Shown here in pieces: positions 1 through 12,800 of a stretch of 64,000 nt of DNA (its first letter is position 1; every line of letters starts with the position of its first letter). Where the stretch lies: positions 27,004 through 91,003 of the forward strand of contig CAMXCT020002658.1 in the NCBI GenBank assembly GCA_947184155.2. The letters are read 5' to 3'. This DNA comes from Cladocopium goreaui (taxonomy: Eukaryota > Sar > Dinophyceae > Suessiales > Symbiodiniaceae). Made by a program: the position numbers and the translations under genes. Below the pieces are notes generated by a model. It worked only from the letters and a program-made list of their open reading frames with translations, ran no database searches and was not told where the DNA came from.

Positions 1-628
1 ATGAGCCATTTTTGACCATGTAAAACAGCAATGGAACACCAACGGAGAAGTTCCAAATTCTTGGGGAAAGCCATGAGAGTTTTCGTCGACGGGTCGACGG
101 GTTGACTAAGATGGCTTTCCTCATCAAAATGCTGGATTTGACATACTGCACATCATCATTTGATGTCGGGTTTCACCAAGTGGTGATTCGTTTATTAGTG
201 TAATGTATAGATATAGTATGATATAGTGATATAGTAGTAATATCGTATAGTAAATATAGTAATAATTGGTGACACCTTGGCTTTTGCCAATAGATTCGTA
301 TTATGGATCACTGCTCGGATCATTCTGATGGCTTAAAACATCATCGAAAAAGAGCCTGGAAGTTACGGTTTTTGTTGGATCATATTATTATCATATTATT
401 ATCATATTATTATCATATTATTATCATATTTATTATTATTATTATCATATTATTATCACATTATACATATATATATATAATTATATATATATATCATATA
501 TTATCATATTCATTTCATTCCAAGATATTTCAGACGACAATAGATAAATGATGATCTTAGTTGGTCATTTTATGGTAAATCCCATGGTAAATTTATGGTA
601 AATCCCATGGTAAATAGATAGATGGTAA

Positions 629-749
629 TACCATCTGGTTATTTAACATAGCCATGGAAAATCCCTGAAATAAATGGAGGTTTATAGCTGGGAAAATCAT
701 CTATGAATGGGCCATCTATACCATGGCTATGTTAAATAACCAGAGGGTA
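629..749. repeat. Family-1 palindromic element (diverged)
   Basis: Ends TACCATCTGGTTATTTAACA and TGTTAAATAACCAGAGGGTA are near-perfect inverted repeats around a short A/T-rich centre. Longer and more diverged than the typical 105-bp copy. Confidence 0.7.
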
Positions 750-777
750 GATCATGATTTTTTTGTTGTACCATTAG

Positions 778-883
778 CCTTGATCCCATGGTCACTGTCG
801 ATTCGCCCGCGTCGCAAAGGAGGGGCTTTGTGACGCGAAGGGAGCTGCTCTTGGCCTTGAACGAGCACAAGGATCCTGCGCCC
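778..883 (+). CDS. Gene A exon 1 (candidate)
   Basis: A T-rich acceptor ends TTGTACCATTAG at 777. The frame reads [35 protein letters not shown], with a GT at 884 (phase 0). The [12 protein letters not shown] part recalls the second half of an EF-hand, but the loop lacks proper calcium ligands, so I do not call one. Confidence 0.4.
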
Positions 884-3800
884 GTATGGAAACCACCGAC
901 GTGCTGGGCGCGTTGAAAAACATTTAAGGTGGTTTCCTAAAATGGGGGTACCCCAGTCGTCACCATGGGATTCAATATTTAGATAGTCCAACTTTGGATG
1001 ATTGGGGCCCTATGACTTAGGACACCATTTCTGGTTGGGATTCTTCTTCCCAGTGGAGATATCATGGAGATCAACATGGTGATATCATGGGGGTACTACG
1101 GGATAACCATTGACGTTTCTGTGTAACCAACAATATGATATTCTGTGTGTCTCTGTGTTTGTGTCTGAAAATGATGAAGCGATTTGATGATATTATTAGA
1201 TATATTATGGCCATTTTAAAATATTTAAGTATTATTTGTATTTCCTCAGGGAAAATGATCATAAACCATCAAATTTTCAGTTTTTTTTTTCTAGACAAGT
1301 CGCCGCCGTTTCGCCAGTGATAGATTTCACCAGCTGAGAATGGCTGGCCATGCTGGGAGTGTGTCCGATTGAGCATTGCTTGGGGTTTGAAGCGAGATCT
1401 TCAAAGCACAAAAATTCAGACAGAAATTTCACGACAATTTTCCGGATTTTTTTTTTGTAATGGTTAAATGACACTTTTTATCAATCATGGGATGAAGTCT
1501 TATGAGTTTTCCTGAAGCTAAGCTCTTCATTTTGGATATTCCGCCGCCAAAAACGTGCTTACATTCTGTTGAACAAGAGTATCAGTATCTCATAGAGAAG
1601 ATCAAGCGCACTTGTGCTTCACATGCCATCAAGACTCTGAGGGGAAATGGGCATCCTACCTACAACTCCTTCGAATCGAAATACACAATTCCTATGGGAT
1701 GTTAGACGGGGCATTTGCCGCTCAAAACGCACATCAATCATTTCACTTTGCAAGTAATAGATGGAGGAATCTAGGACTATTGTTAGCATATTTGTAGATC
1801 CTAACCTATCCTAACATTTACAGTAGATGCATGTGTTTTTTTTCAAGTATCTACGGGTTCCAATCCTGGTCATGTCATGGCTTCAATGGCAGGAGATCTA
1901 TCATGCCTTCTGCCACTATTACATTCAGGCCTTGGGCGTGGCGTCAAAATTAGATTCAAGAAATCGCCAACATCATGATGGCCGCACCCTTCGAAACTTT
2001 CAGCATATTGGAGCCTGCTCCCCGTTTCGGTGAAGAGCAAGGTGAGACTATTCCCTTCTTCCATCATGCCTGCAATGATAGATGAGCCATATCGAGTGAT
2101 AGTGTATAACTTGTGCAGATGGATGGATGGCTGGATGGATGGATGGCTGGGTGGGTGGATGGATGTATGGGTGGGTGGATGCATGGATGGATGGATGGAT
2201 GGCTGGATGGCTGGGTGGGTGGATGGATGGATGTATGGGTGGGTGGATGCATGGATGGATGGATGGATGGCTGGATGGATGGATGGCTGGGTGGGTGGAT
2301 GGGTGGATGGATGGATGTATGGGTGGGTGGATGCATGGATGGATGGATGGCTGGATGGATGGATGGCTGGGTGGGTGGATGGATGGATGTATGGGTGGGT
2401 GGATGCATGGATGGATGGATGGATGGATGGATGGCTGGGTGGGTGGATGGATGGATGTAATGGGTGGGTGGATGGCATGGGATGGATGGATGGATGGCTG
2501 GATGGATGGATGGCTGGGTGGGTGGATTGTGGTATGGATGGATGTATGGGTGGTGGATGCATGGATGTGGATGGCTATGATGGATGGATGGCTGGGTGGG
2601 TGGATGGTGTGTATGGGTGGGTGGATGCATATGGAGGGATGGATGGCTGGCTGGGATGGCTGGATGGATGGATGGCTGGGTGGGTGGATGGATGTATGGG
2701 TGGGTGGATGCATGGATGGATGGATGGCTGGATGGATGGATGGCTGGGTGGGTGGATGGATGGATGTATGGGTGGGTGGATGCATTGGATGGATGGATGG
2801 ATGGCTGGGTGGGTGGATGGATGGATGTATGGGTGGGTGGATGCATGGATGGATGGATGGATGGCTGGCTGGATGGATGGCTGGGTGGGTGGATGGATGG
2901 ATGTATGGGTGGGTGGATGCATGGATGGATGGATGGATGGCTGGGTGGGTGGATGGATGGATGTATGGGTGGGTGGATGCATGGATGGATGGATGGCTGG
3001 ATGGATGGATGGCTGGGTGGGTGGATGGATGGATGTATGGGTGGATGCATGGATGGATGGATGGATGGCTGGATGGATGGATGGCTGGGTGGGTGGATGG
3101 ATGGATGTATGGGTGGGTGGATGGATGGATGGATGGCTGGATGGATGGATGGGTGGGTGGATGGATGGATGTATGGGTGGATGCATGGATGGATGGATGG
3201 GTGGGTGGATGCATGGATGGATGGATGTATGGGTGGGTGGATGCATGGATGGATGGATGGATGGTTGGCTGGATGGATGGATGGCTGGGTGGGTGGATGG
3301 ATGGATGTATGGGTGGGTGGATGCATGGATGGATGGATGGATGGATGGATGGATGGATGGATGGATGGATGATAAGTGGTTTCAACCGTTATATTCTTTC
3401 GTAATTTCTTCCCCTTCCTCCAATTATTAAGTTCCCCCTTCCAAGTCCTGGTTTAGTATTGGATCTTTTCATTTTGGGATCTCGTATTGGAACAACTATT
3501 ATGTTCTTCTACGGTATACAGCTATACAATGTTATACATATCATCATCCTCATACATCTTGAATGATCTTGATAGATACTAACCATATCAAACCATATCT
3601 AATCATATCTAACCATATCTAGCCATATCCAACCATATTAACAAGATTAAGCATACTAAGCATACCCCTTCACCTTTGAGGTCGTTCCACGTGGTTCCAC
3701 GTTTTTTTCGAAGTGACCTCGCGCCTTAGCCGCGCCCTCGCGCCTCGCCCAGGTGGAGGAGGAGTACATGTATTGGTGCGAGCAGGTTGGCCAGGAACCC

Positions 3801-6800
3801 TTGCCTCCTGGAGGCCCGAATTTTTCCACGAAACATCACTGAAAAAAACGATGGTTGGGCAATGGTTGGGGAATATATCGAAGTAGTTATACGTAGTTAT
3901 ATAGTTATATAGTTATATAATATAGTTCTATAATGAGAGCTAAGTTGGTTGAAAAGTTCACTAGGCGATTTCTGTGGATGATGGTAGATATTAATCGAAC
4001 TAGTTGGGTTTATAAACCAACGTTCACATCACTGGGGGGCCTCACCTTAAAAAGTTTCATCAAAGATGTGGCTGGGCAATCACCCAACTAAATGGACCAT
4101 GAAAACTACCATGGTTGATTGGTTGTTGCAAGGCATTTTACCAACCGCTTATTGGAGATTGTTACAACCCCAGGGAAAGCTATCAACCAACTAGTACAAT
4201 GTTTTTCATCGCTCAAATGGGAATTGGAATGGGAAAAGCATCGAATTATATGGGCAAACCAGGTTGAATTACCAGAGGCTAAGTGATTTGGGCGTGTCTA
4301 CAAATAGGGCAAATAGGGGATTTGCCACCAATTTATGGTTATGTTCCTTGGGAACATCATGACAATGCATTGGTTTGGAGGAATTCATTTCTGCGACGAC
4401 AAACCAATTTTTCTGCATTTTTGTTTTGGTGTTTCGTGATTTTTTTTCCCCGAAGATCACTTTCCATCTCTTCAAAAAAATGCTTGTTGAACGTTTTTCG
4501 GATCCCAAACTCGTGGAGGCTCTATTAAACTACCTTTCATTTCTTCAACACATGGTGGTGTTGAGTTACCACATATGCGTATTGTTTTCTTTTTCGTGAA
4601 TCACCAGCAACTCTATAGTGAATCACCAGAACCCAAACACTATGAATATAATGCGGGCAACCCCCATAAACAACTGGTTATGGGTCAAAAGCCTGGTACC
4701 CCTGGTGCCCAAAAATAGCTGGTTTTCATGGAGAATTCCCCAAAATATGGTCATTTCAAAGGGAACTCTACCCATCACAATTTGGGATGACTCATGGAGG
4801 GTTCCGCAGGTTTCCCACCTCCCGAGGCTGGCGGCCATGGTGGCCATTGATATTTTTGCAACCAAAAAGATGCCGGAAAGAGTGAGAAATGTAGAAAATG
4901 ATGAAGTAAATATCATCTAATTAAAGCTCCTGCGGAGTTGGTGTTGTACTACTTTCCAAACTCAGGATGAAGCGTTTTCAGGATCTATGTTAGCTTGGGG
5001 ATGGTTTTTTTTGTTTCTGGTAAACCCTGAAATTGCCGGGCTTCGAAGCTCTTACGGTGAGTGGCCTAGACCCGGTTCAAGGGAACCTTCACATACCCCC
5101 CCAGAACTGTTTTGGGATTTTTGCCGTCGTTTCCGATAGCTATGCGTCAAGTACACACCATACAAGTGTTTTGTTTGGTATAGTACCCTCCGGTGGGCTA
5201 ACAGTTCGCTATGGAAAGGTCCCCCATGCTATTAATGGGTAATTCAACTATTTCGACTGGGCCATTTTCACGTTCGCAAACTGTTAGTCAGTTTACCAGA
5301 GGGTAGGTCACAGATTGTCCAGGAAAAGGCGATTGAACTAGCATCAATACAACATAATTATCGGAAAATCGTATGTAAAATGATGCAAACCCCAAGAATT
5401 CATAATCATCATATTGCTTCCATAGAGTGGTCTGCAAGATGTCGCGCACGCCCTTATGCATTGCATCGTAAGAGGTTTCCCATTCTTACCAAGTAGGGTA
5501 GGAGTTGGGAGCCTGCTTGCACTGCAAGCGTTGGCCCATCTTTTTCAACTTTTTGAAACAAAAGTCCCAACCGAATTCCGCGAATGTAGCGTTGTTGTCG
5601 ATGATTTTCCTTCTTTACAAGTATTTGATTATCTTGATTTGTATATGATTGGGTTATTCTCCATTTATTTACTATATGATTGGGTTTGTTTCGAAATTTG
5701 TGACATGGTTTTCCTATGTTTTCCTATCGTCAACGGCACTTGTTTCAAGGCTGAGAATCCCCGCTATGTGGACGATTGGCAGCGTGTCAGACGGGTGCCT
5801 CGACAAAAAACTCGCTGGATGGCTCGATTGGTCGGGGGAAAAATCCCCCATAGGACATACCCTCTGGTAGACAAACATAGCTATTGAACATGGCCATAGA
5901 AATAGTGGATTTGTCCATTAAACATGGTGATTTTCCATAGCTATGTTAGTTTACCAGAGGGTACCCGAAAAGTATGGATGGACCATGGCCCCCCCAAAAA
6001 GTCATGGCAGATTGCAATGGCTCTTTTTAGCCTCTGGAGATTTTTGTCAGTTTGTGAACTACAACATCAGCCTGTTTTTTTTTCCATATGCAATCGTGGA
6101 ACTGATGCATGGCTTCCATAGCTATGTTAAACTACCAGAGGATCTTTGTTGGGATTAAATGAGATAACAACGATCATATTTGAATGTGAACTGCATGGGT
6201 TGGAACACATCAAACACAGGCTTTATCCACGATGGCCATTCTACACCGGGGAAAATGGTGATGAACCATGCAATTCTGGGGTACCCGATTTTTTGACACA
6301 CAGAAAAATCAATGACCAATTGACCCTTGTCGATTGGTGATGATATGGGATTATACTACTTGATTATCGGGAATGCTCAATGAATAAAGTATTGATCTTA
6401 AATCTGCTTGTTCCTATGTTAATGAACCATACAGTATTAACATAGGGTCATTCACTACAGGATTCATGATAGCTTATTGGTTTTTGACCGCTGAAATTAT
6501 CGAAATGGTTCCCAGGCAATGGTTGGGAAGACGATCCCTAGTGATCACGACACGTCGCGACGTCACTGGAATGATGTGAATAGGATTTGGGCAACGATCC
6601 CAAAAAAGCTGAGCTTTTCAGGTGACATATAGAACTACTTTCCCAATGTGTTTTCAGAGTTGAAGCACCAATCAGAACAGTAGAAGCAGCATATAGCAGC
6701 ATTATATCTGGACAGTTGACTTCGTTTTTGGACGTTTGCACAGAAACACCAGCCATCACTAGCCTCGGTAGTCGACTGAGATAGCCTTTTTGTTTTTCAA

Positions 6801-9800
6801 CTCTTCACACTTCTGCCCCTTTTTTTGATGATTCCATCAGTACTTGTTTTTTTTTCCTGCCAAGTTAGAATTGCTGAAGCTATAGTACCGATACCAACTG
6901 ACCCAATGAACAACTCGTTGGTGCTTTCAATCAGTTTCCATCTTCCACTTATTTGAGATGATGATTGAAACATATCCACAATGAGCAGGGTTGTCTCAAC
7001 CCGTTCTTTTGGGTCAATGATCGCCACGTAAGTGGGACACATGGGTAATTCGTCATAATTCTACATCTTCCTCCCGCCATTTTCCGTGATTTCGACCAAC
7101 GTATCCTGGATGTTGGGAGCAACTCGAGACTCGCTGTCCCCAGGATGTAGATGTGAAAGCCACCGTGCCGCACTCAGGATGAAACCAGGGTCTTTCTTGT
7201 GACGGCGCGGTGATTTTTGATGGGTTGGAGACGACCCCTTTTTCCCCGATCGTGCAAAAGTGCCCAATAGATGAATGAGAAACATTCCACCCGGGTTCCG
7301 ATTGGGGGCTATATACTAGATTATATTAGGTAAACCTTGAAATTTATTTCGAAAGAATATCTCAGGTGAGTTATTCTGGTGCCCAAAAAAATCATGCAAC
7401 GCTCCCCCTCTCCTGAGTCAAGGCCTGGGAAAACGAAGTCAAAGACTGGATTTTTCAGGCGCGGGACGTGGTGGAGTGCTGTTGGGCGCATCTTTCCCGT
7501 TCTTGGGATTTGTGGCTCAGATCATCTGAGTTGTTCAAGTACAATATTCCACCACATGCTTAGATCACCCTGTTGTGGTTGGTTCAGTCACCTTAACATG
7601 GTTCAGTGAATATTCCTTAGATATACTTAAATGACAATTTTTGTTGATGACACATAAGTTAGATTCCCATGATTAATTACTTACATTCTCTATGGTTGCT
7701 TACAGTTGGTCATATGACATCGGTGTATATCCCTAGGGACAATATATACCTCTATCAATTGCTATATATCATGCAGTTACAGTTGGGATTTTCTATCAAT
7801 TCTGGATGAATTAGAAAGACATCAAATCGTGCCGTCACTCCAAGTGGCCGTATGATAACAGCTATTTTCAGGTTATTCAGAGCTGGGGATCAGAGCTGGG
7901 GATCTAATGGATGAATGGTATATTCATGAGAATATCATGGACATAACACGTTTTCCGTATTCCCTAAACAGATAGGAACGACTTTTCCATCTTTTCATAG
8001 TGATGTACACAATTTCCATCATTTTTCCATCATTCATAGAATTGGATGATGGGAAAATTTACAGGAAACCCTTATATTTGATGGTAAAAACCATGGTTTC
8101 CTGTAGATTTTCCCTTAAACCCAGTCATTTTTCCATCATTTTGTGGGACAGGTGACGACATAGGATCCCCATCTGTCAGGAGCCCGAGAAGAAACTTCCG
8201 GGCAGGACACACTGAAATTGGGCGGCCCGTTGTGGTGAGTTTTCAACATCGCGGAGCGTTGGTGAAGTTGGCATTTTTGGTGAATTCTAGGGTTTTTGAC
8301 AGATATATCGAAGTAGTTGAGTTTGTCTATAAAGCAACTTATCACTGGGAGGTAGCAAAAAAAAGGACCATCAAAAAGGGATGAAAGGATGAGAATCCCG
8401 TGGAAAAAGGATGATCATTGTGATAATTCAACATTTTTTTGATTTTTAAAGGATAACATTTGAGAAGATGAGGAAAGGTTATGGTAATTATATCCATCAA
8501 ACATAGTAGGTTTTACCTGGAATTAACTGGATACAACGAGGACATTTTTTTGGGATCATGGCGAGATGATGGGGATGTAATGGGAATAGGACCAGAATGG
8601 TGATACGATGGATATATATATAATACTAAATAGTATATTGATGTGATATATATATATATAATTTTATAACATAACCAACAATACGGCCAATGGCTGTGTC
8701 TGAAAATGGTGGACTAGCCAAATCACAATCTTGATAAGGAAGATGATGAACAGATATTGTTGATTTTGGGCCTATTTTCAGAGAAACCAATGTCATCTAT
8801 GGGATTCTCTTGCAAGATTCCCAGTTTCCCAAGTCTTTAGTCCGAGGCCCTCATTTAATGGTCTTCCCGTGTGCGGTATGGAACTAGCGATTTTTGCCGA
8901 CCAAAGATAGCTCCACCGGATGTTGCAGGGATATCCTTCGGAGTTCATCTGAAAATGGGCACCCCCAATTCCAATGGAGTAGTACTCGTCTATTTTTTGC
9001 CCATCAAGATTGGTGTGAGTTGGGATATCTACCATTCAGGGAGAAGCCCAATGTCATGATGTATATATAGATCGCACTCATTCTGGAACCACAATCTTTC
9101 CTCAGTTTCTCCTCATTTTTTTTTAAGAGGTTGAATCTTTTCATCCTTTTTCCAGGACATTCTGATCTTTTCATCCCTTTTTCATCATTGCCGATGTTTG
9201 TTCATGGGGTGTTCACGGTGTCCCCATTTCGCTGAAGTGGTAAGGAAGAGTTTGATCATCCGCAAGAGCTTGGAATTTCTGGATGAAGCATGTAAGCAGG
9301 CGCTAAAATTCACCGCAAGGCTGATGACTCGGGGATGGTGCGTTTATGGCATTGGCTTAAAAAACATGAGTTTTATTAGGCTTACCCTCTGGTAATTTAA
9401 CATAGCTATTGAAAATGGCCCTTTATAGTTGATTTTCTCATTAAAAATGGTGATTTTCCATAGCTATGTTAGTTTACCAGAGGGTACAGAATATTTTTTT
9501 TTTTGCCATGGATACTTATGGGTGATTTCAGTTTTTTTCTGGAAAGATTACTTTGGTCGTTTGCCACGGAGAAAACCGACTGGTTGAGTATTAGTTGGTC
9601 TTTTTGTGAAGAAAGGGTTTTGCGATTTATTAACACCCAACCTTAGTAAATGGTTGGTAGTCAGGTAGCAACCGATCATATCCCATTGATAAGTACTTAT
9701 AATATCATAACCCCGTTATGGATGATTTACTTCCTTCCAAACTCGTCCTATAGATGGGATGAACAAAAACCATTCATGCCTGGAAAATTAGGACACACCG

Positions 9801-12800
9801 ACGCACCTAGAGGAAATTACTATGAATGGGTTTGCTGAAGATTATTGCTGAAGATTACCTGGTAAAATTGACAGTTTGACCCTGATTTTATCACCAATTT
9901 TTGATGGAAACTAGTCTTCCAAACCCGATGGATGCCAGGGTCGAACTGTCAATATAACATAGGGTATTAGAGGACATCAGGAAATTTCCGTCCTATTCCT
10001 GGCTTTGCTGAAGATGATTATTTCATATGATTTCTATTTTCCGAACGGGACATCCTATACCCTCTGGCAAACTGTTACATAACTATAGAAAATCACCATG
10101 CATGTAGCTGGGTAAATCAACTATTTCGACTGGGTCATTTTCCAGTTCGCTTTTTGTATGTTTACCAGGCCGAGTACATCATGGGACTCAAAAAAGTACA
10201 TATCATGGGGATCTGGCACCCCCCATGAAAGGTGACTAAGGCTAAGGTGACCCAAAAACGGCACAGGTGGCGCTGCAGAAAGCACCTGACCAGGTGTCAG
10301 TGGGAGGTATGGCAAGTGCATAAATCTTTTTGGCTCTATAGTTACATACGTATGATTTTAGTGTATGTCTGTATGAATTTTATTCTGTGTCTATATCTAT
10401 ACATACACGTGTATATAAAGAGAGAGAGAGAGGGATAAATGGAGAGATAGAGTGAGACGAGAGAGTGAGACGAGAGATACTGTATCCTGTATGACATATA
10501 TATATACATGTATATATTATATATATACACATATATATATATATACACCGCGGCTGAAACCTCATATACATACGTAATTATACACAATTCTACATTATTA
10601 TTATACATAATTCTACATAATTATACATATACATGTACACAGGCACGTTATTAATCATCAACATCAGAAGGGCTGGCTTTTGTTGAGCAATGCGCCATTG
10701 GACTTTCTTGAAACCATCTGGACGTGTCATTTTGACTTCGAGTGGAAGCACTGAGATTTTGGGATACCCAACATCAGACAAACACAATGAAACACATGCC
10801 TGGTTGGTGGTTTGGAACATTTTCTTATTTTCCACATATTGGGAATAATGATCCCAACTGACTAATATTTTTCAGAGGGGTTGAAACCACAAACCAGATG
10901 CAATACTCACTGGTAAAGTGACAAAACTATGGAAACACCACCATTTTCAATGGCTGCAGCATCGAGATGGGCCGTGACGGGTGCTTTCCCGCGACGCCAG
11001 GCAGTGGCCGGGCTTCACCAAAAGTGCTACAAACTCACCTTAGAGATGCTGGTGAACTACTTCAAGATGCAAGGCGAATTCGGCATCGCAATATCTCCAT
11101 GAAAAACCATAGGGGGTGGGGTATGGTAAATCATCCCAAGAATGTTTTTTTTATTTTGGTACCAGTACAGAATTTCATATATTTCATGGAAAGGCATGAA
11201 AAGGCAAAGGGAGGTGTCTAAAGTGGGAGCACCCCAAATCATCCAAGTCATAGATGACCATTTTAGTCTTGAGACAACCATGTTAACGACTGGGGATCCC
11301 CCATTTTAAGAATCCCCAGTCAGGCGGAGGTCTGGAATCTTGATCTGACAGTTTCCAAGAGAAGTAATATACATGGCGAAGACCCAACGGGGTCTTACAC
11401 CCTGCGGTGTATTTTCCATTGATTCTCCCCATTGCTGAAAGGATCATGCCACGGATCAGTGGCACGGATCCGGGGTTGGTGTGGGTTAAAGTCCTAAGTG
11501 GGATGATTCTTAAAGTCCCGCCGAAGAAAACAAAAAAGAGAAGATGTGTAGCCTCTGGTAAACTCACAGTTTGCGAACTGGACACTCGCCATTTTATACA
11601 GGTAAATCATCAATCGAAACGGGGATTTTCAATGGCAAACTGTTAGTCAGTGATGATATCAGTGATGGAAACATCTCCTGAAGTCCACTGAGAAACTCTC
11701 AGAATTTGGAAAAGAATTTGGATCCCATTCCAACAGGATCATCCGCTGAGTGGTTACCCTCTGGTAAACGTTTACTATGTATTACATAACTGATGGGAAA
11801 ATCACCATGCTATCAATGGGTAAATCCACTATAAATCACCATTTTCAATGGAAAAATCCACTATTTCAATGGCCATTTTCAATAGCTATGTCAGCCATTA
11901 CCAGAGGGTATTACTGAGGTTTCGACGGCTCCCTGGTGATTAGATCCCTATGCTGATGCTGATCATTTAAGGGGTACAACATGGGCTAAAAACACCAGGG
12001 ATGTTGAAGGTGTGATCATAATCCTTGACACTTCTGTTGGTGATTTCCTGTTTTCCATATACTTCGATCGCCACCATTTTCGATGAATTTCTGCCGAAGG
12101 GTACTAGCCAACTTTCCCGCAGGCCATTTTGTAGATCATCTTGAATCTTAAATCCCATTTATTCCTTTTTTTCCCGAACTTTCACCAATTTTTCCCATAT
12201 GTAGGTTTCCTAAAATAGGGGTACCCCCCAAATCATCAACTTTAATAGGATTCTCCATTTAATAAACCATCCAGCTGTTGAAGTAATTACACCTATGTTA
12301 GGCACTTCCCATATTTGGCAAGGCCTTAAGCCTCGAGCGCCGAGCGCCTCGCGAGGCTTGCTGACGCAGTTCTGTACAGCGCCCATCTTGAACCAAATGC
12401 CCATGGACCTTCCCGAATGGGCCGCTTGGCGCTGTGCTGGAGCGCTGGACAACAGCGGTGTGTTTAGCGGTGTCCTGGTCGTGGGGGAGTTTGTGACCAA
12501 TGAGTTGGGAAACTACTGTAATTATTTGGGAATAAACGAGAGAGTATAGAACTATTTCATAGTACTCAGATGAAAATGGATCTCTAGGATTTGTAGGATA
12601 TCTAAGCGGTAGCCGTGAGGGACTGGTAGCTTTGATCAAGCGACCAAGGGATGTTGACAATCCTGGAACAAATCCTCATTGTTGGCAAAGGTGATACGAA
12701 GGACGTAATGCATCAGATTGTCATTTAGAAGTTTCACAAGATTAACTCAGAAGTTTCTCACTGGAAAAGTTGTGTCTTTAGCCATGGCCAGCGTTCAGAA

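Larger units (their letters stand above)
884..3752 (+). other. Inferred gene A intron 1
   Basis: Contains one GGTTTCC-type element, AT-rich unique sequence at 1040-2100, the GGAT minisatellite and TAACCATATC repeats at 3580-3640. Apart from the weak frame at 1502 I see no gene. Confidence 0.45.
3811..8179 (+). other. Inferred gene A intron 2 (4.4 kb)
   Basis: Carries family-3-like, two full family-1 and one family-5 element plus a solo family-1 half at 6116. Frames at 4269-4920, 5456-5887 and 6538-7285 are AT-rich, overlap on both strands and show no motif; I treat them as chance. Confidence 0.45.

Noticed and set aside
2113..3372. CRISPR-like array
   Set aside because: No spacers of regular length; tandem satellite in a eukaryotic setting.
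2030..3430. Very long open frames (466 codons on +, 445 and 420 on -) in the GGAT array
   Set aside because: They exist in several frames on both strands because the tetranucleotide unit contains no stop; a satellite, not proteins.
6538..7285. Overlapping minus-strand frames of 73-81 codons
   Set aside because: AT-rich, no motif, overlapping one another in different frames; chance.
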